A stretch of DNA of 64,000 bases, from the NCBI GenBank assembly GCA_965218235.1, contig OZ244596.1, positions 1,860,001 to 1,924,000 on the forward strand, written 5' to 3'. Made by a program: the position numbers and the translations under genes. The number at the start of each line of letters is the position of its first letter. The stretch's first letter is position 1. The notes beneath the pieces were generated by a model. That model did no database searches, was not told the origin of the DNA, and saw only the letters and a program-made list of their open reading frames with translations. The DNA is from CADCWK01 sp965218235 (GTDB lineage Bacteria > Chloroflexota > Chloroflexia > Thermomicrobiales > UBA6265). Positions 1 through 8,021 of this stretch are shown piece after piece.

Positions 1-1
1 C

Positions 2-724
2 GCCTACAGCGAGTCGCTGTTCCTGCTTCTGGTTCTCGTCTCGCTGCGGCTGGGGCTGTCCGGGCGCTGGCGGCTGGCGGCGCTGATCGCCGGGCTGGCG
101 ACGGGGTCGCGGCTGGTCGGGCTGGCGATCGCCCCGGCGCTGGTCTTCCTCGCCTGGCGGCGGGGCGAGCCACTCCGTGAGCTGCTCTGGACGGCGGTGC
201 TGTCGGTCTGGGGGGTGGTGGCGTACTTCGGCTACCTCTGGGTCGAGACGGGCAACCCGTTCGCCTACTTCGCGGCGCAGGCGAACTGGGGCAACTGGAG
301 CGACTACGTCTGGTACTACCTCGATTTCCTGACCCAGGACCCGATCGGCTACTTCACGGGCGATGAGCGCCGGCTGGTGATCGCGCTGAACGTCGTCCTC
401 GGGCTCGGGGCGCTGGCGGTGTTGCCGCTGGTCTGGCGCTGGCTGGACAGCGCGACGGCAATGCTGACGACGCTGCTGGTCGTGGTCCAGTTCGCCAACA
501 CCTGGGTCTCGCTCGGTCGCTACCTGCTGCCCGCGATCGGGGTGACGATCGTCGTCGCGGCGCTGCTGGAGGGGGGGCGGCCGGGCGACCGTCCGGAGGT
601 GCTGCGCTCCTCGGCCCGGCTGCCGCGTTCCTCGACGGCCCCGCGGGACCTGACGATCATGTTCTCGTCCGCCCTGCTGGTGCTGCTGATGGTCCTGTTC
701 GCCGCCGGGTTCTGGGTGGTATAG
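2..724 (+). CDS. Polytopic membrane mannosyltransferase-like protein (PIG-V-like), 5' end missing
   Basis: The reading frame is open from the first bases of the window to a TAG at 722-724, so the start lies upstream. The visible 240 residues are very hydrophobic, with about five or six membrane segments. The first visible residues, AYSESLFLLLVLVSLRLG, followed by GLATGSRLVGLAIAPAL, resemble the YSESLF and A-x-TR-x-x-G-L region of PIG-V-type and GT39-like dolichol/polyprenol-phosphate mannosyltransferases, integral membrane enzymes that glycosylate lipids or proteins on the outer face. The internal WVETGNPFAYFAAQANWG segment also fits that group. A charged loop near the end (residues rich in R, S and P) precedes a final membrane helix. 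Substrate cannot be inferred, and the catalytic first loop is outside the window. An unrelated polytopic protein remains possible. Confidence 0.6.
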   Translation, partial: AYSESLFLLLVLVSLRLGLSGRWRLAALIAGLATGSRLVGLAIAPALVFLAWRRGEPLRELLWTAVLSVWGVVAYFGYLWVETGNPFAYFAAQANWGNWSDYVWYYLDFLTQDPIGYFTGDERRLVIALNVVLGLGALAVLPLVWRWLDSATAMLTTLLVVVQFANTWVSLGRYLLPAIGVTIVVAALLEGGRPGDRPEVLRSSARLPRSSTAPRDLTIMFSSALLVLLMVLFAAGFWVV

Positions 725-760
725 CGTCACTGAATCACCTGCGGGGCGGCAGTCCCTGTC

Positions 761-976
761 GTAGGGGCGACGCTTGCGAGCCCGGCCGCCGGAGCGGCCT
801 TCGCCGCTAGGCGAGATCCCGGACAATGGCATGTTGCCGAACGACCTACGGTTCCACGATCCCAATTGATGCGAACGCCGTTTTTCGATGTCGGCACGGG
901 CGTACCCGGTGCGCGGGTTATCGCCCTGCGGGGCGATGGCCGCTGCGGCAGCCGGGCTTGCAAGCTGCGCCCCTAC
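761..976. repeat. MITE-like inverted repeat element, GTAGGG family copy A
   Basis: Two arms of about 46 bp (761-806 and 931-976) are inverted copies of one another with roughly seven mismatches. Both begin GTAGGGGCG and continue through GCTTGC, AGCCCGG and AGCGGCC. The 124 bp between them has no convincing gene. The same GTAGGG arm recurs at 23811-23852 and 51262-51296, and the 16-mer at 925-940 (minus strand GCCATCGCCCCGCAGG) recurs at 60096-60111. No transposase lies inside and no clear target duplication is visible. It occupies most of the 321-bp gap after the first gene. Confidence 0.7.
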
Positions 977-1018
977 AAAAAACGCACTGACGCCACCGGG
1001 CAGATGTCCGGTGGCGTC
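977..1018 (-). terminator. Intrinsic terminator of the PQQ-propeller gene
   Basis: An 11-bp perfect stem (989-999 with 1008-1018) has an 8-nt loop. Read on the minus strand, it is followed after six bases by a run of six T (977-982). It lies 28 bp past the stop of the minus-strand gene ending at 1046. The T run directly touches the end of repeat copy A. Confidence 0.75.
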
Positions 1019-1045
1019 GCTGCGTCGTTTGCGTTTCTCGGGCGG

Positions 1046-3460
1046 CTACCCCTGCGGCGCCTCCCCGCTGTTGTTGACGATGACGACCTCGTCTATCAGC
1101 CACTGGCCGTCTGGCCGTTCGGCGAAGATGTAGAGGGTCGCCTGGTTGTTCCCGATCTCGCCAGACATCTGCCCCTCAGTCGCGATCATCCCTACGCGGC
1201 CGTCGTCGAGGATCCGCAGGTCGTTGCTCATGACCGGGAGGTACGAGGATGAGAAGGTCAGATACCCGGACGAATAGGTGGCCTGGCTGATATACGGCCG
1301 GAGGAAGAAGTCCTCTGAGAAGAAGGTGGCAACTTGTCCGTCGTTTCCGGCTCGGGCGCAGGTGGTGATCCCGTCGACCGTGACCGCAATCTCGTCAGCG
1401 ATATTGGCGTCAGCCGGGCTGCCGACGGGCAGGTTGTCCCAGGCAATGGTCGGAGCGGTCGGGAACTGATTGCCCTGACTGCTGACGTAGACCGGATCAA
1501 CGAGTGTCGCTGCCGGCGTTCCTAGCTCCGTCGGGTCTGGTGGGGTGAACGGACCGCCGTCCTGCGTGAGCGTCGGGTCTGGCCGCGGTTCGACGTCGCA
1601 GCTTGGCAGCCCGGAGATGTCAGTCGAGGGATCCAGGGCCGCGTCGGCAGTGGTCCCCGAACCCAGAGCATAGAGCTGACCATCCTGCCCTACTTGATAG
1701 ACCATGCCGTCCACGATGTAGGGTGCGCTTCGAAGCTCGCCCCCGGTCGCCAGTGACCAAAGCTCGTCTCCCGTTTGGACGTCGATCCCGGTCAGCTCGC
1801 CTTCGACACGGGCGGCGTAGGCGGTGTCACCGGCGATGGATAGTTGTGAGAACAGGGCGTCGCCGAAGCTGTGATCCCAGACCTGATCTCCTGTCTCTGC
1901 GGAGAACGCTGTCAACCCGAACCCGTTCGCTCCGGCAATGGAGACGATGATGTTATCGCCGGCGACGTAGGGCTGGCCGACGCCGTAGGGCCGGGCGCCA
2001 GTCGTCAGGTCGATCGGCTCAAGCTCGGTCGTCCAGTCCATATTGCCGGATTGAGCATTGATCGAGATCAGGGATTGCGCGCCGCCCGCATCATCACCAT
2101 ACCCATAATCGGCCGTTGTGAAGAAGACGGAACCACCAGTCATCACTGGACCTGAGACCGTCGTTGGTGACAGGCCGGCGACGGGGTCCCCGGTGATCTC
2201 GCTCTCCCAGTTTCGCCTGCCGGTAACAGCATCAAACGCATAGGCTGAACCGGTCTGTCCGGAATACATCGTCACGAGGCCATCGGCAACCGCCGGGCGG
2301 GACAATGTGAGATTCGCTGCCAGCGGAACGTCCTCATCAGCCACTTCAACGATCCAGTTGACTGAACCGCCAGGTAGGGCCAGCGAGTAGAGCTTTCCGG
2401 CGCTTGTCGGAACGAGTACGGTATCGTCAGCGATGGTTGGCCAGAGGATGGTGGTCGGCAGAGTCGAGTCTTCCGTAATTTGGGTCGACCACTGGACATC
2501 CCCCGTCGTCAGGTCGAGCCCGATGACCAAGCCCTGATTGGTCTCTCCGAGGGGCTCACCTCTGACGCTCACCGGAGAGTCCAAGGCGTTCGCGGTGAGG
2601 ACGATCGTTCCTTGCCACATCCCGCTGATCTGGACATCGGACGCCCCGACCTGGGATTCCCAGTTCGGTGTGCCAGCCCGGGCGCTCAACGTTTCGATCA
2701 CCCAAGAGCTTGTCTGATTGGACTGCTGCGAAGCGTGAGCGCGAACGATGGTCTCGTCGGCGACGGCGAGGCTGTCCGAACCCGTCTCAATCGGGACGCG
2801 CCAGACCAATTCCGGCTGACCGTCGATGCCGGGCCCGGGCATGACGCCGGTCTGGCCCGGATCGGGGATCGCGGCGAGGTCCTCCGACTCCGCTGATGGG
2901 GTGGCGGTACCGACACCGGCCATTGGAACGAACGCGGGCCGGCCGCCGTTGTCGCCGCCAAGGCCGCTCATGATGACCGAGACGAGGCCGATGATCAGCG
3001 CCGCGGCGCCGACGAGCTCGACGATAGGCCAGCCGTGCCGGGTCCAGCGTCGCCGAAGGCTCGCGCCGCGGGAGCCGAGCATGGGTGAGCGTGAAGCGGT
3101 CGGGGCGGATGCGGCGGAACCGACGAGGAGCAGGCGGGCCTCGCGGTGCCGGACCCTGGCCGTGATGGCGCCAGCGGCGCCGGCGGCCGGTGAACGGCTG
3201 ATCGGGCCGCGGAAGGGGAGCGCGGGCGATCCGGTGTGCGTCTGCATGAGGTCCTCCCAGAGTCGTTCGGATTCAAGGTGGGTGAGTCGGGGCGCGACGT
3301 GGGCACCCGAGAGATCGTGGATCTGACGGGCCGAGGCGGCGATCGCCGGGTCGAGGTCCGTGGTGGGGGAGCGCTGGCCGGTGGCGAGCGCGTCCAGGAG
3401 GGCATTCAGATCGTCGGCCTCGCGGTCGTCGGGCTGTAAGGAAGCATCCTGGATCGTCAT
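1046..3460 (-). CDS. Membrane-anchored PQQ-type beta-propeller protein, probable partner of the ECF sigma factor
   Basis: 804 residues. Residues 1-143 are soluble and presumably cytoplasmic, 144-167 form one membrane helix (WPIVELVGAAALIIGLVSV), and the remainder should lie outside. From about 200 to 620 there are at least eight repeats with a conserved x-W-x-x-x-(V/I) strand (LVWRVPI, VQWSTQI, VNWIVEV, MDWTTEL, QVWDHSF, ELWSLAT), typical of PQQ/quinoprotein propellers, here probably a ligand-sensing or scaffold fold. The last 150 residues look like a separate small alpha/beta domain ending LYIFAERPDGQWLIDEVVIV. The ATG overlaps the stop of the sigma gene (ATGA), so the two are translationally coupled. 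Gene order and topology suggest an anti-sigma or signal-sensing role, although the Zn-type HxxxCxxC anti-sigma motif is absent. Function is inferred. Confidence 0.75.
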   Translation of the reverse strand: MTIQDASLQPDDREADDLNALLDALATGQRSPTTDLDPAIAASARQIHDLSGAHVAPRLTHLESERLWEDLMQTHTGSPALPFRGPISRSPAAGAAGAITARVRHREARLLLVGSAASAPTASRSPMLGSRGASLRRRWTRHGWPIVELVGAAALIIGLVSVIMSGLGGDNGGRPAFVPMAGVGTATPSAESEDLAAIPDPGQTGVMPGPGIDGQPELVWRVPIETGSDSLAVADETIVRAHASQQSNQTSSWVIETLSARAGTPNWESQVGASDVQISGMWQGTIVLTANALDSPVSVRGEPLGETNQGLVIGLDLTTGDVQWSTQITEDSTLPTTILWPTIADDTVLVPTSAGKLYSLALPGGSVNWIVEVADEDVPLAANLTLSRPAVADGLVTMYSGQTGSAYAFDAVTGRRNWESEITGDPVAGLSPTTVSGPVMTGGSVFFTTADYGYGDDAGGAQSLISINAQSGNMDWTTELEPIDLTTGARPYGVGQPYVAGDNIIVSIAGANGFGLTAFSAETGDQVWDHSFGDALFSQLSIAGDTAYAARVEGELTGIDVQTGDELWSLATGGELRSAPYIVDGMVYQVGQDGQLYALGSGTTADAALDPSTDISGLPSCDVEPRPDPTLTQDGGPFTPPDPTELGTPAATLVDPVYVSSQGNQFPTAPTIAWDNLPVGSPADANIADEIAVTVDGITTCARAGNDGQVATFFSEDFFLRPYISQATYSSGYLTFSSSYLPVMSNDLRILDDGRVGMIATEGQMSGEIGNNQATLYIFAERPDGQWLIDEVVIVNNSGEAPQG

Positions 3461-4059
3461 GACTCGTCCCCAAACATGTGCTCGTCGCGGAGGAGCGTCC
3501 GCAGGCGACGGTAGGCCCGGTGCTGGCTGCTCTTGACCGCGCCGAGGCTGAGCCCCAGCGCGGTCGCGATCGCCGGACCGGACAGGCCGGCCAGACGGAG
3601 CTCGACGACGGCGCGCTGGTCGGCGGTGAGCTGTCGCATGGCGTCGCGGAGAGCGCGTTCCTGGTCGCTCGCGATCGCCGCCTCGTCCGGCAGGCGGTCG
3701 CGGTCGGGGACGGTCCCGGCGTCCTCCAGCCCGACGTGGCGGCGGGAACTCCGGACGGAGTCGACGATCACGTTCCGGGCGATGGCGAACAGCCAGCCCG
3801 GCACGGAGCCGGAGCGGTAGCCGTGGATGCTGGCGAGTGCCTTCGAGAAGGTGACGCTCGTCGCGTCGGCGGCGAGGTCGCGGTCCCGCAGGCGGCGGAC
3901 GCAGTAGCCGAAGATCGCCTGGTGGTAGCGCTGGTAGATGGGCGCGAAGGCCCGGAGGTCGTGTTGGGCCGCGAGGAGGGTCCGGCGATCCTGGGCGTCG
4001 ACGTCATCGACGTCGCCGTCAGGGACCACCGGATCGTCCGGGTCGTCAGGCCGTCGCAT
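3457..4059 (-). CDS. ECF-type RNA polymerase sigma factor
   Basis: 200 residues from the ATG at 4059; an in-frame TTG at 4116 would add 19 residues rich in D, P and G. Region 2 runs from LRAFAPIYQRYHQAIFGYC through WLFAIARNVIVDSVR (core binding and -10 recognition). Region 4 is LTADQRAVVELRLAGLSGPAIATALGLSLGAVKSSQHRAYRRL, a helix-turn-helix for the -35 element. Such factors redirect RNA polymerase to a small regulon on an outside signal. The stop overlaps the start of the membrane propeller gene by 4 bp, the usual arrangement of an ECF factor with its controlling protein. I could not identify a convincing ECF-type autoregulated promoter in the 280 bp upstream. Confidence 0.9.
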   Translation of the reverse strand: MRRPDDPDDPVVPDGDVDDVDAQDRRTLLAAQHDLRAFAPIYQRYHQAIFGYCVRRLRDRDLAADATSVTFSKALASIHGYRSGSVPGWLFAIARNVIVDSVRSSRRHVGLEDAGTVPDRDRLPDEAAIASDQERALRDAMRQLTADQRAVVELRLAGLSGPAIATALGLSLGAVKSSQHRAYRRLRTLLRDEHMFGDES

Positions 4060-4396
4060 CAGTGCCGTCACCACCCATCCGTCCCCTGCTCGTGCGCCAT
4101 CGAACGGTCCAGTCAATCGACCTGCCCCGGGAACAGGTCTCCCTATCCTGACGCGGTCGGCTGGAAAAGGATTCGGGTCGGCTGGATGAGAAGAACCAAC
4201 GCGACTCGGTACCGGCCCTCAAGGGACCGGCTGAACGACATTGGGTTCGTCGTTGGCCGCGGAAGGCGAGATCCCGATGGCAGGGGCGTGCTCCTGGCCC
4301 ATTGGTTTGGGACGAATGTCATTCAGCCGGTCCGTTCGGGCCGGTCTGCTGTCGGTTTTCAGAACCTGTTCAGCCTGGGGGATCCCCGTCGGCGGA

Positions 4397-5032
4397 TCAG
4401 GCGCCGACCTGCCGCCAGTCGCCGACGTATTCCATATTCCGGGCGGTGGCGGTGGCGACCTCGGGGCCGTGGAGCCGGGCGACGACGTGGAGCGCCATGT
4501 CGATCCCGGCCGAGACACCGGCCGAGGTTACGACCGCGCCCTCGTCGACGACGCGGCGGTCGTCCAGTACCGTCACGGCGGGAGCGGACTCGCGGAGGCG
4601 GTTGATGCTGACCCAGTGCGTCGTCGCCCGGCGCCCGTCGAGGATGCCGCGGGCCGCGAGGAGGAAGGCGCCGGTGCAGACGCTGGTCGTCAGCTCGATC
4701 ATGCGGCTCTGGGCGGCGATCCAGTCGAGCAGGGCCGGGTTGCTCTGCTCGCGACGGGTGCCGCGGCCACCGGGGACGATGAGGATATCGAGCGGCGGGT
4801 GATCGCCAGTGGTCGCGCTGGGATGGACGAGCAGCCCGCCGGTGCAGTGGACGACCTCAGCTGTCTGAGCGATCGTGATGACGTCGAACAGCCGGTCGTC
4901 CCCGCGTTCGCCGCCAGCAGCGAGCGGAGCGGTCGTGGCAAAGACCTCAAACGGTCCGCAGAAGTCCAGCACCTCGACACCCTCGAAGATCAGGATGCCG
5001 ACCGTGCGCTTCGTCGTCGCGGGCTGGACCAT
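4397..5032 (-). CDS. DJ-1/PfpI family protein (isonitrile hydratase-like or AraC-type sensor domain)
   Basis: 211 residues from the ATG at 5032, which has AAGGGA ten bases upstream; a GTG at 5098 could extend it by 22 residues. The fold is a class I glutamine amidotransferase-like domain: VGILIFEGVEVLDFCGPFEVF at the start, LDILIVPGGRGTR, then the nucleophile elbow TTSVCTGAFLLAARGILDGRRATTHW. This VCTGAF-L-AAAG-L-G-x-ATTHW pattern is shared by isonitrile hydratase and by the ligand domain of GlxA-type AraC regulators. No DNA-binding domain follows, so a stand-alone enzyme or stress protein is more likely. It stands alone, divergent from the next gene. The substrate is unknown. Confidence 0.8.
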   Translation of the reverse strand: MVQPATTKRTVGILIFEGVEVLDFCGPFEVFATTAPLAAGGERGDDRLFDVITIAQTAEVVHCTGGLLVHPSATTGDHPPLDILIVPGGRGTRREQSNPALLDWIAAQSRMIELTTSVCTGAFLLAARGILDGRRATTHWVSINRLRESAPAVTVLDDRRVVDEGAVVTSAGVSAGIDMALHVVARLHGPEVATATARNMEYVGDWRQVGA

Positions 5033-5203
5033 CTGACGAGTCCCTTGCTGGTGCCCGGTCGCTTCGGCCGGGTCCGAACTGGCAGTTTTCGCGGGCACGA
5101 GTATGGCATAGTGCGACGCAGTGTCCGAGCAGCCGCTGGCACCAGTTCGCCGCCGGCGTCCGGGTGTTCATGTCAGCGTTAGTCAGGTCAGATGGAGGTC
5201 GTC

Positions 5204-5776
5204 GTGAGTGACGCGGACCGGGATCGTCCGGTGGAGGGCGAGGCGGAGGCTGGAGCGCCTGAGCCGGTGGTCGATCCATTGACGACCCGGCCGGCTGACA
5301 CCGGTCGAGGGCTGGTTGAGGCGCCCGAGCCCCGGCCAGTCGCCATCACCGGATCGCAGGTCACCGGCCTGCACGCCAGCCATGCCGAAATCCTCCAGTC
5401 GTCGATCGATTCCCTCGAGGCCGAGCGGGTCGATCTGTCTCATTCCCGGGCAAGGCAGATCGAAGGGCGGTTGGTCCAGATGACCAGTTCCGTCGCGATC
5501 CGGGTCGAGGGCAAGCGCGTCGTCGCCGAGAACACCCGGGTCGTCGGGCTGATCTCGGACCAGGCCCGCTTCGTCCGGAGCCGGGTCGGTCTCGCGATCA
5601 CCCGGCAGACCGAGTTGGGCGCCGACAGCCGGATCCTCGTCCACCTCGGTTCGCTGCGCTCGGAGGTCCGGCCGATGGTGACGACACGGACGGCGCTGGC
5701 GTTCGGCGCTGGCGCGGGGCTGGCGCTCGCGGCCGGGCTGCGGCTGCTCGGCTGGCGGTCGCGCTCGTCCCGGTAG
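5204..5776 (+). CDS. Hypothetical protein with C-terminal membrane anchor
   Basis: 190 residues from a GTG at 5204, chosen because GGAGGT lies at 5194-5199; an ATG at 5192 is the alternative and would include that site in the coding region. The first 50 residues are acidic and Pro/Glu rich. Residues about 50-140 are a regular run of short polar repeats (VTGLHASHAEILQSSIDSLEAERVDLSHSRARQIEGR, then VAIRVEGKRVVAENTRVVGLISDQARFV) with the periodicity of a beta-solenoid or repetitive stalk. The end is one hydrophobic helix (ALAFGAGAGLALAAGLRLLGW) followed by Arg/Ser, a tail anchor. I do not recognise a family. It lies 78 bp before a YtxH-like gene, and both may work at the membrane. Confidence 0.65.
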   Translation: MSDADRDRPVEGEAEAGAPEPVVDPLTTRPADTGRGLVEAPEPRPVAITGSQVTGLHASHAEILQSSIDSLEAERVDLSHSRARQIEGRLVQMTSSVAIRVEGKRVVAENTRVVGLISDQARFVRSRVGLAITRQTELGADSRILVHLGSLRSEVRPMVTTRTALAFGAGAGLALAAGLRLLGWRSRSSR

Positions 5777-5854
5777 AGGGGTGGGCGCGAACCGTGCGAA
5801 CATGACCTGGTCACGCATCGATCTGATCGGCAATCAACGACGAACGGAGTCGAC

Positions 5855-6187
5855 ATGGCAGGCGGACGCTTCATCACATTCGCCAGCGGCGGGCTGTTCG
5901 GCGCCGGGGTCGGCACGGCGCTGGCGATCCTGTTCGCCCCCCAGAGCGGCGACATCCTCCGAACCCGCGTCAACGACCGGTTCAAGTTGGCCCGGCTGGC
6001 CGGGATCGAGGCCCAGGCCGAGACCGAGGCGGCGATCATTGCCCGCTACCGGGCGAAGATGGGCGACCCGACGGCCCTGACCGAACTGGAGACGACCACT
6101 ACCGACCGGCGCACCGAGGAGATCCGCCAGCTGACGGCGCCTCCGCGTCCGGCCGGCGCGGTGACCGAGCCGATCAGCGTTGACTAG
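5855..6187 (+). CDS. YtxH-like small membrane protein
   Basis: 110 residues. An N-terminal glycine-rich membrane helix (FITFASGGLFGAGVGTALAILFAPQSGDILR) matches the G-x-x-x-G-A-x-x-G-x-x-x-A-L-L-x-A-P-x-S-G pattern of the YtxH/gas-vesicle-like family. A helical cytoplasmic part (AQAETEAAIIARYRAKMGD) and a disordered Pro-rich tail follow. GGAG lies seven bases before the ATG. Members are stress-linked in Bacillus, but the molecular role is not known. The 3' end lies 13 bp before the likely purK start. Confidence 0.7.
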   Translation: MAGGRFITFASGGLFGAGVGTALAILFAPQSGDILRTRVNDRFKLARLAGIEAQAETEAAIIARYRAKMGDPTALTELETTTTDRRTEEIRQLTAPPRPAGAVTEPISVD

Positions 6188-6200
6188 TCCCGGTTCACCC

Positions 6201-7376
6201 ATGACTCGGGTGGGCTTCGTCGGCGCCGGGCAACTGGCCCGGATGACGATCGAGGCGGCGATTCCGCTCGGGATCCCGGTCGTCCTCCTGGCCGAGCGAC
6301 CGGACGACGGCGCTGCCCTCGTCTCGCCCTCGGTCCTGATCGGCCGGCCGGACGACCCGGCGGCGATGACCCGGCTGGCGGAAGCGACCGATGTCGTGAC
6401 GTTCGACCACGAGCTGGTCGACGTGGGCATCCTCGAAGACCTCGAAGACCAGGGACATGTCGTCCGGCCCCGTTCGGCGGTCATGGGGCTGGTCCAGGAC
6501 AAGCTGGCTCAGCGCCGAACGCTGAGGGACCTGGATTGCCCGATCCCGGACTACGCGCCGGTCCGGGATGCGTCAGACATCCGGGCGTTCGGTGAGCAGC
6601 ATGGCTGGCCGGTGATCGTCAAGGCCGTCCGGGGTGGCTACGATGGCCGTGGCGTCTGGGTGGTCGCTGGTCCGGACGACGCCGACCGGCTGGTCGCTGA
6701 GCTAGGACCGGACGCCCGGCTGCTGGTCGAGCGCCGGGTCGCGATCGTTCGGGAGGTCGCCGTCCAGGTCGCCCGGCGACCGTCGGGCGAGATCGCCGTC
6801 TACCCGCTGATCGAGACGGTCCAGGTCGATGGCATCTGCCGCGAGCTGCGCTACCCGGCTCCGGTCACGCAAGCGTTTGCGGACGTGGCCGGAGCCGTCG
6901 CCCGGCGGATCGCGGAGGCGATCGGGCTGGTTGGTCTGCTGGCCGTCGAGCTGTTCGTCGAGCGTGGTGCGGACGGGAAGGAGCACCTGATCGTCAACGA
7001 GCTGGCCGCCCGGCCGCATAACTCGGCCCACTGGACGATCGAGGGCAGCGTCACCAGCCAGTTCGCCCAGCACCTGCGGGCCGTCCTCGATCTGCCGTTG
7101 GGGTCGACGGCGGCTGTCAGTCCGGCCGTCGCCAGCGTCAACATCCTGGGGGCAGCCGATTCCGCTGGCGATCCAGGGCTGCGGCTGCCCGAGGCGCTGG
7201 CGGACCCGGACGTTCGCGTCCACCTCTACGGCAAGACGGCCCGACCCGGCCGCAAGATCGGCCACGTCACGCTGACGGGCGACGACCTCGACGATCTCTC
7301 GGCGCGGGCGCACCGGGCGGCGGCCATTCTGAGCGGCGAGACGACTGGACGGACAGGGGAGCAGGACGATGCGTGA
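6201..7376 (+). CDS. purK: 5-(carboxyamino)imidazole ribonucleotide synthase PurK
   Basis: 391 residues from the ATG at 6201; an upstream TTG at 6180 would overlap the preceding gene. It is an ATP-grasp enzyme that carboxylates AIR with bicarbonate and ATP to N5-CAIR in purine synthesis. The N-terminal Rossmann-like part has VGFVGAGQLARM, the typical PurK opening with G-x-G-Q-L. The ATP-grasp core has PVIVKAVRGGYDGRGVWVV (ATP lysine and glycine loop) and VNELAARPHNSAHWTIEGSVTSQF (Mg/ATP ligands and the PurK H-N-S signature). It overlaps purE by 8 bp, the usual purKE unit, here in the order K then E. Confidence 0.95.
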   Translation: MTRVGFVGAGQLARMTIEAAIPLGIPVVLLAERPDDGAALVSPSVLIGRPDDPAAMTRLAEATDVVTFDHELVDVGILEDLEDQGHVVRPRSAVMGLVQDKLAQRRTLRDLDCPIPDYAPVRDASDIRAFGEQHGWPVIVKAVRGGYDGRGVWVVAGPDDADRLVAELGPDARLLVERRVAIVREVAVQVARRPSGEIAVYPLIETVQVDGICRELRYPAPVTQAFADVAGAVARRIAEAIGLVGLLAVELFVERGADGKEHLIVNELAARPHNSAHWTIEGSVTSQFAQHLRAVLDLPLGSTAAVSPAVASVNILGAADSAGDPGLRLPEALADPDVRVHLYGKTARPGRKIGHVTLTGDDLDDLSARAHRAAAILSGETTGRTGEQDDA

Positions 7377-7878
7377 GTCCGGTGCGCCGATCGTCGGGGT
7401 GACGATGGGGAGCGATTCCGACCTGCCGACGATGCGGGCTGCGGTCGACGCGCTGACCGAGTTCGGCGTCGCCGCCGAGGTCCGCATCCTCTCCGCCCAC
7501 CGGACGCCGGACGAGATGCTGGCCTACGCCCGCGCCGCCGCTGGCCGGGGGATCCGGGTGATCATCGCCGGGGCCGGTGGGGCAGCCCACCTGCCGGGCA
7601 TGATCGCCGCCGCGACGCCGCTGCCGGTGATCGGCGTGCCGGTCAACTCCGCGAGCATCGGCCTCGGCGGAGTCGATGCCCTCCTCTCGATCGTCCAGAT
7701 GCCGGCCGGGGTCCCGGTCGCGACGGTCGCGATCGGTGGTGCCCGGAATGCCGGCCTGCTGGCGGTTCGCATCCTCGGGGCGTCTGACGCCGGGTTGCAG
7801 CGCCGGATGGTGGTCTTCCAGGAGTCCCAGACGGAGCAGGTCCGGGCGAAGGACAAGGCGTTGCAAAGCCAGGAATGA
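7369..7878 (+). CDS. purE: N5-carboxyaminoimidazole ribonucleotide mutase PurE
   Basis: 169 residues, the usual class I PurE length. It converts N5-CAIR made by PurK into CAIR. The substrate-binding signature GVTMGSDSDLPTM is at residues 9-21, the active-site SAHRTPDEM near 44-52, and the glycine-rich GAGGAAHLPGMIA and GVPVNSASIGLGGVDALLSIVQMPAGVPVATVAIGGARNAG regions follow. The ATG overlaps the end of purK, with GGGGAG upstream, so translation is probably coupled. No other pur gene lies in the window. Confidence 0.96.
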   Translation: MRESGAPIVGVTMGSDSDLPTMRAAVDALTEFGVAAEVRILSAHRTPDEMLAYARAAAGRGIRVIIAGAGGAAHLPGMIAAATPLPVIGVPVNSASIGLGGVDALLSIVQMPAGVPVATVAIGGARNAGLLAVRILGASDAGLQRRMVVFQESQTEQVRAKDKALQSQE

Positions 7879-8021
7879 GGCCCTGAGCGCGGGGGCGTGC
7901 ATGATATGATTGGTCCCCACAGGCTGCCGTTCTGAACCGTCCGCGCTGAGCCGGGCCGCGCTGGTTCCATTGCCAGACGTCGTTGTCGCGCCGCCCATCG
8001 GTGGAGCCCTGGAGCAGTCCC

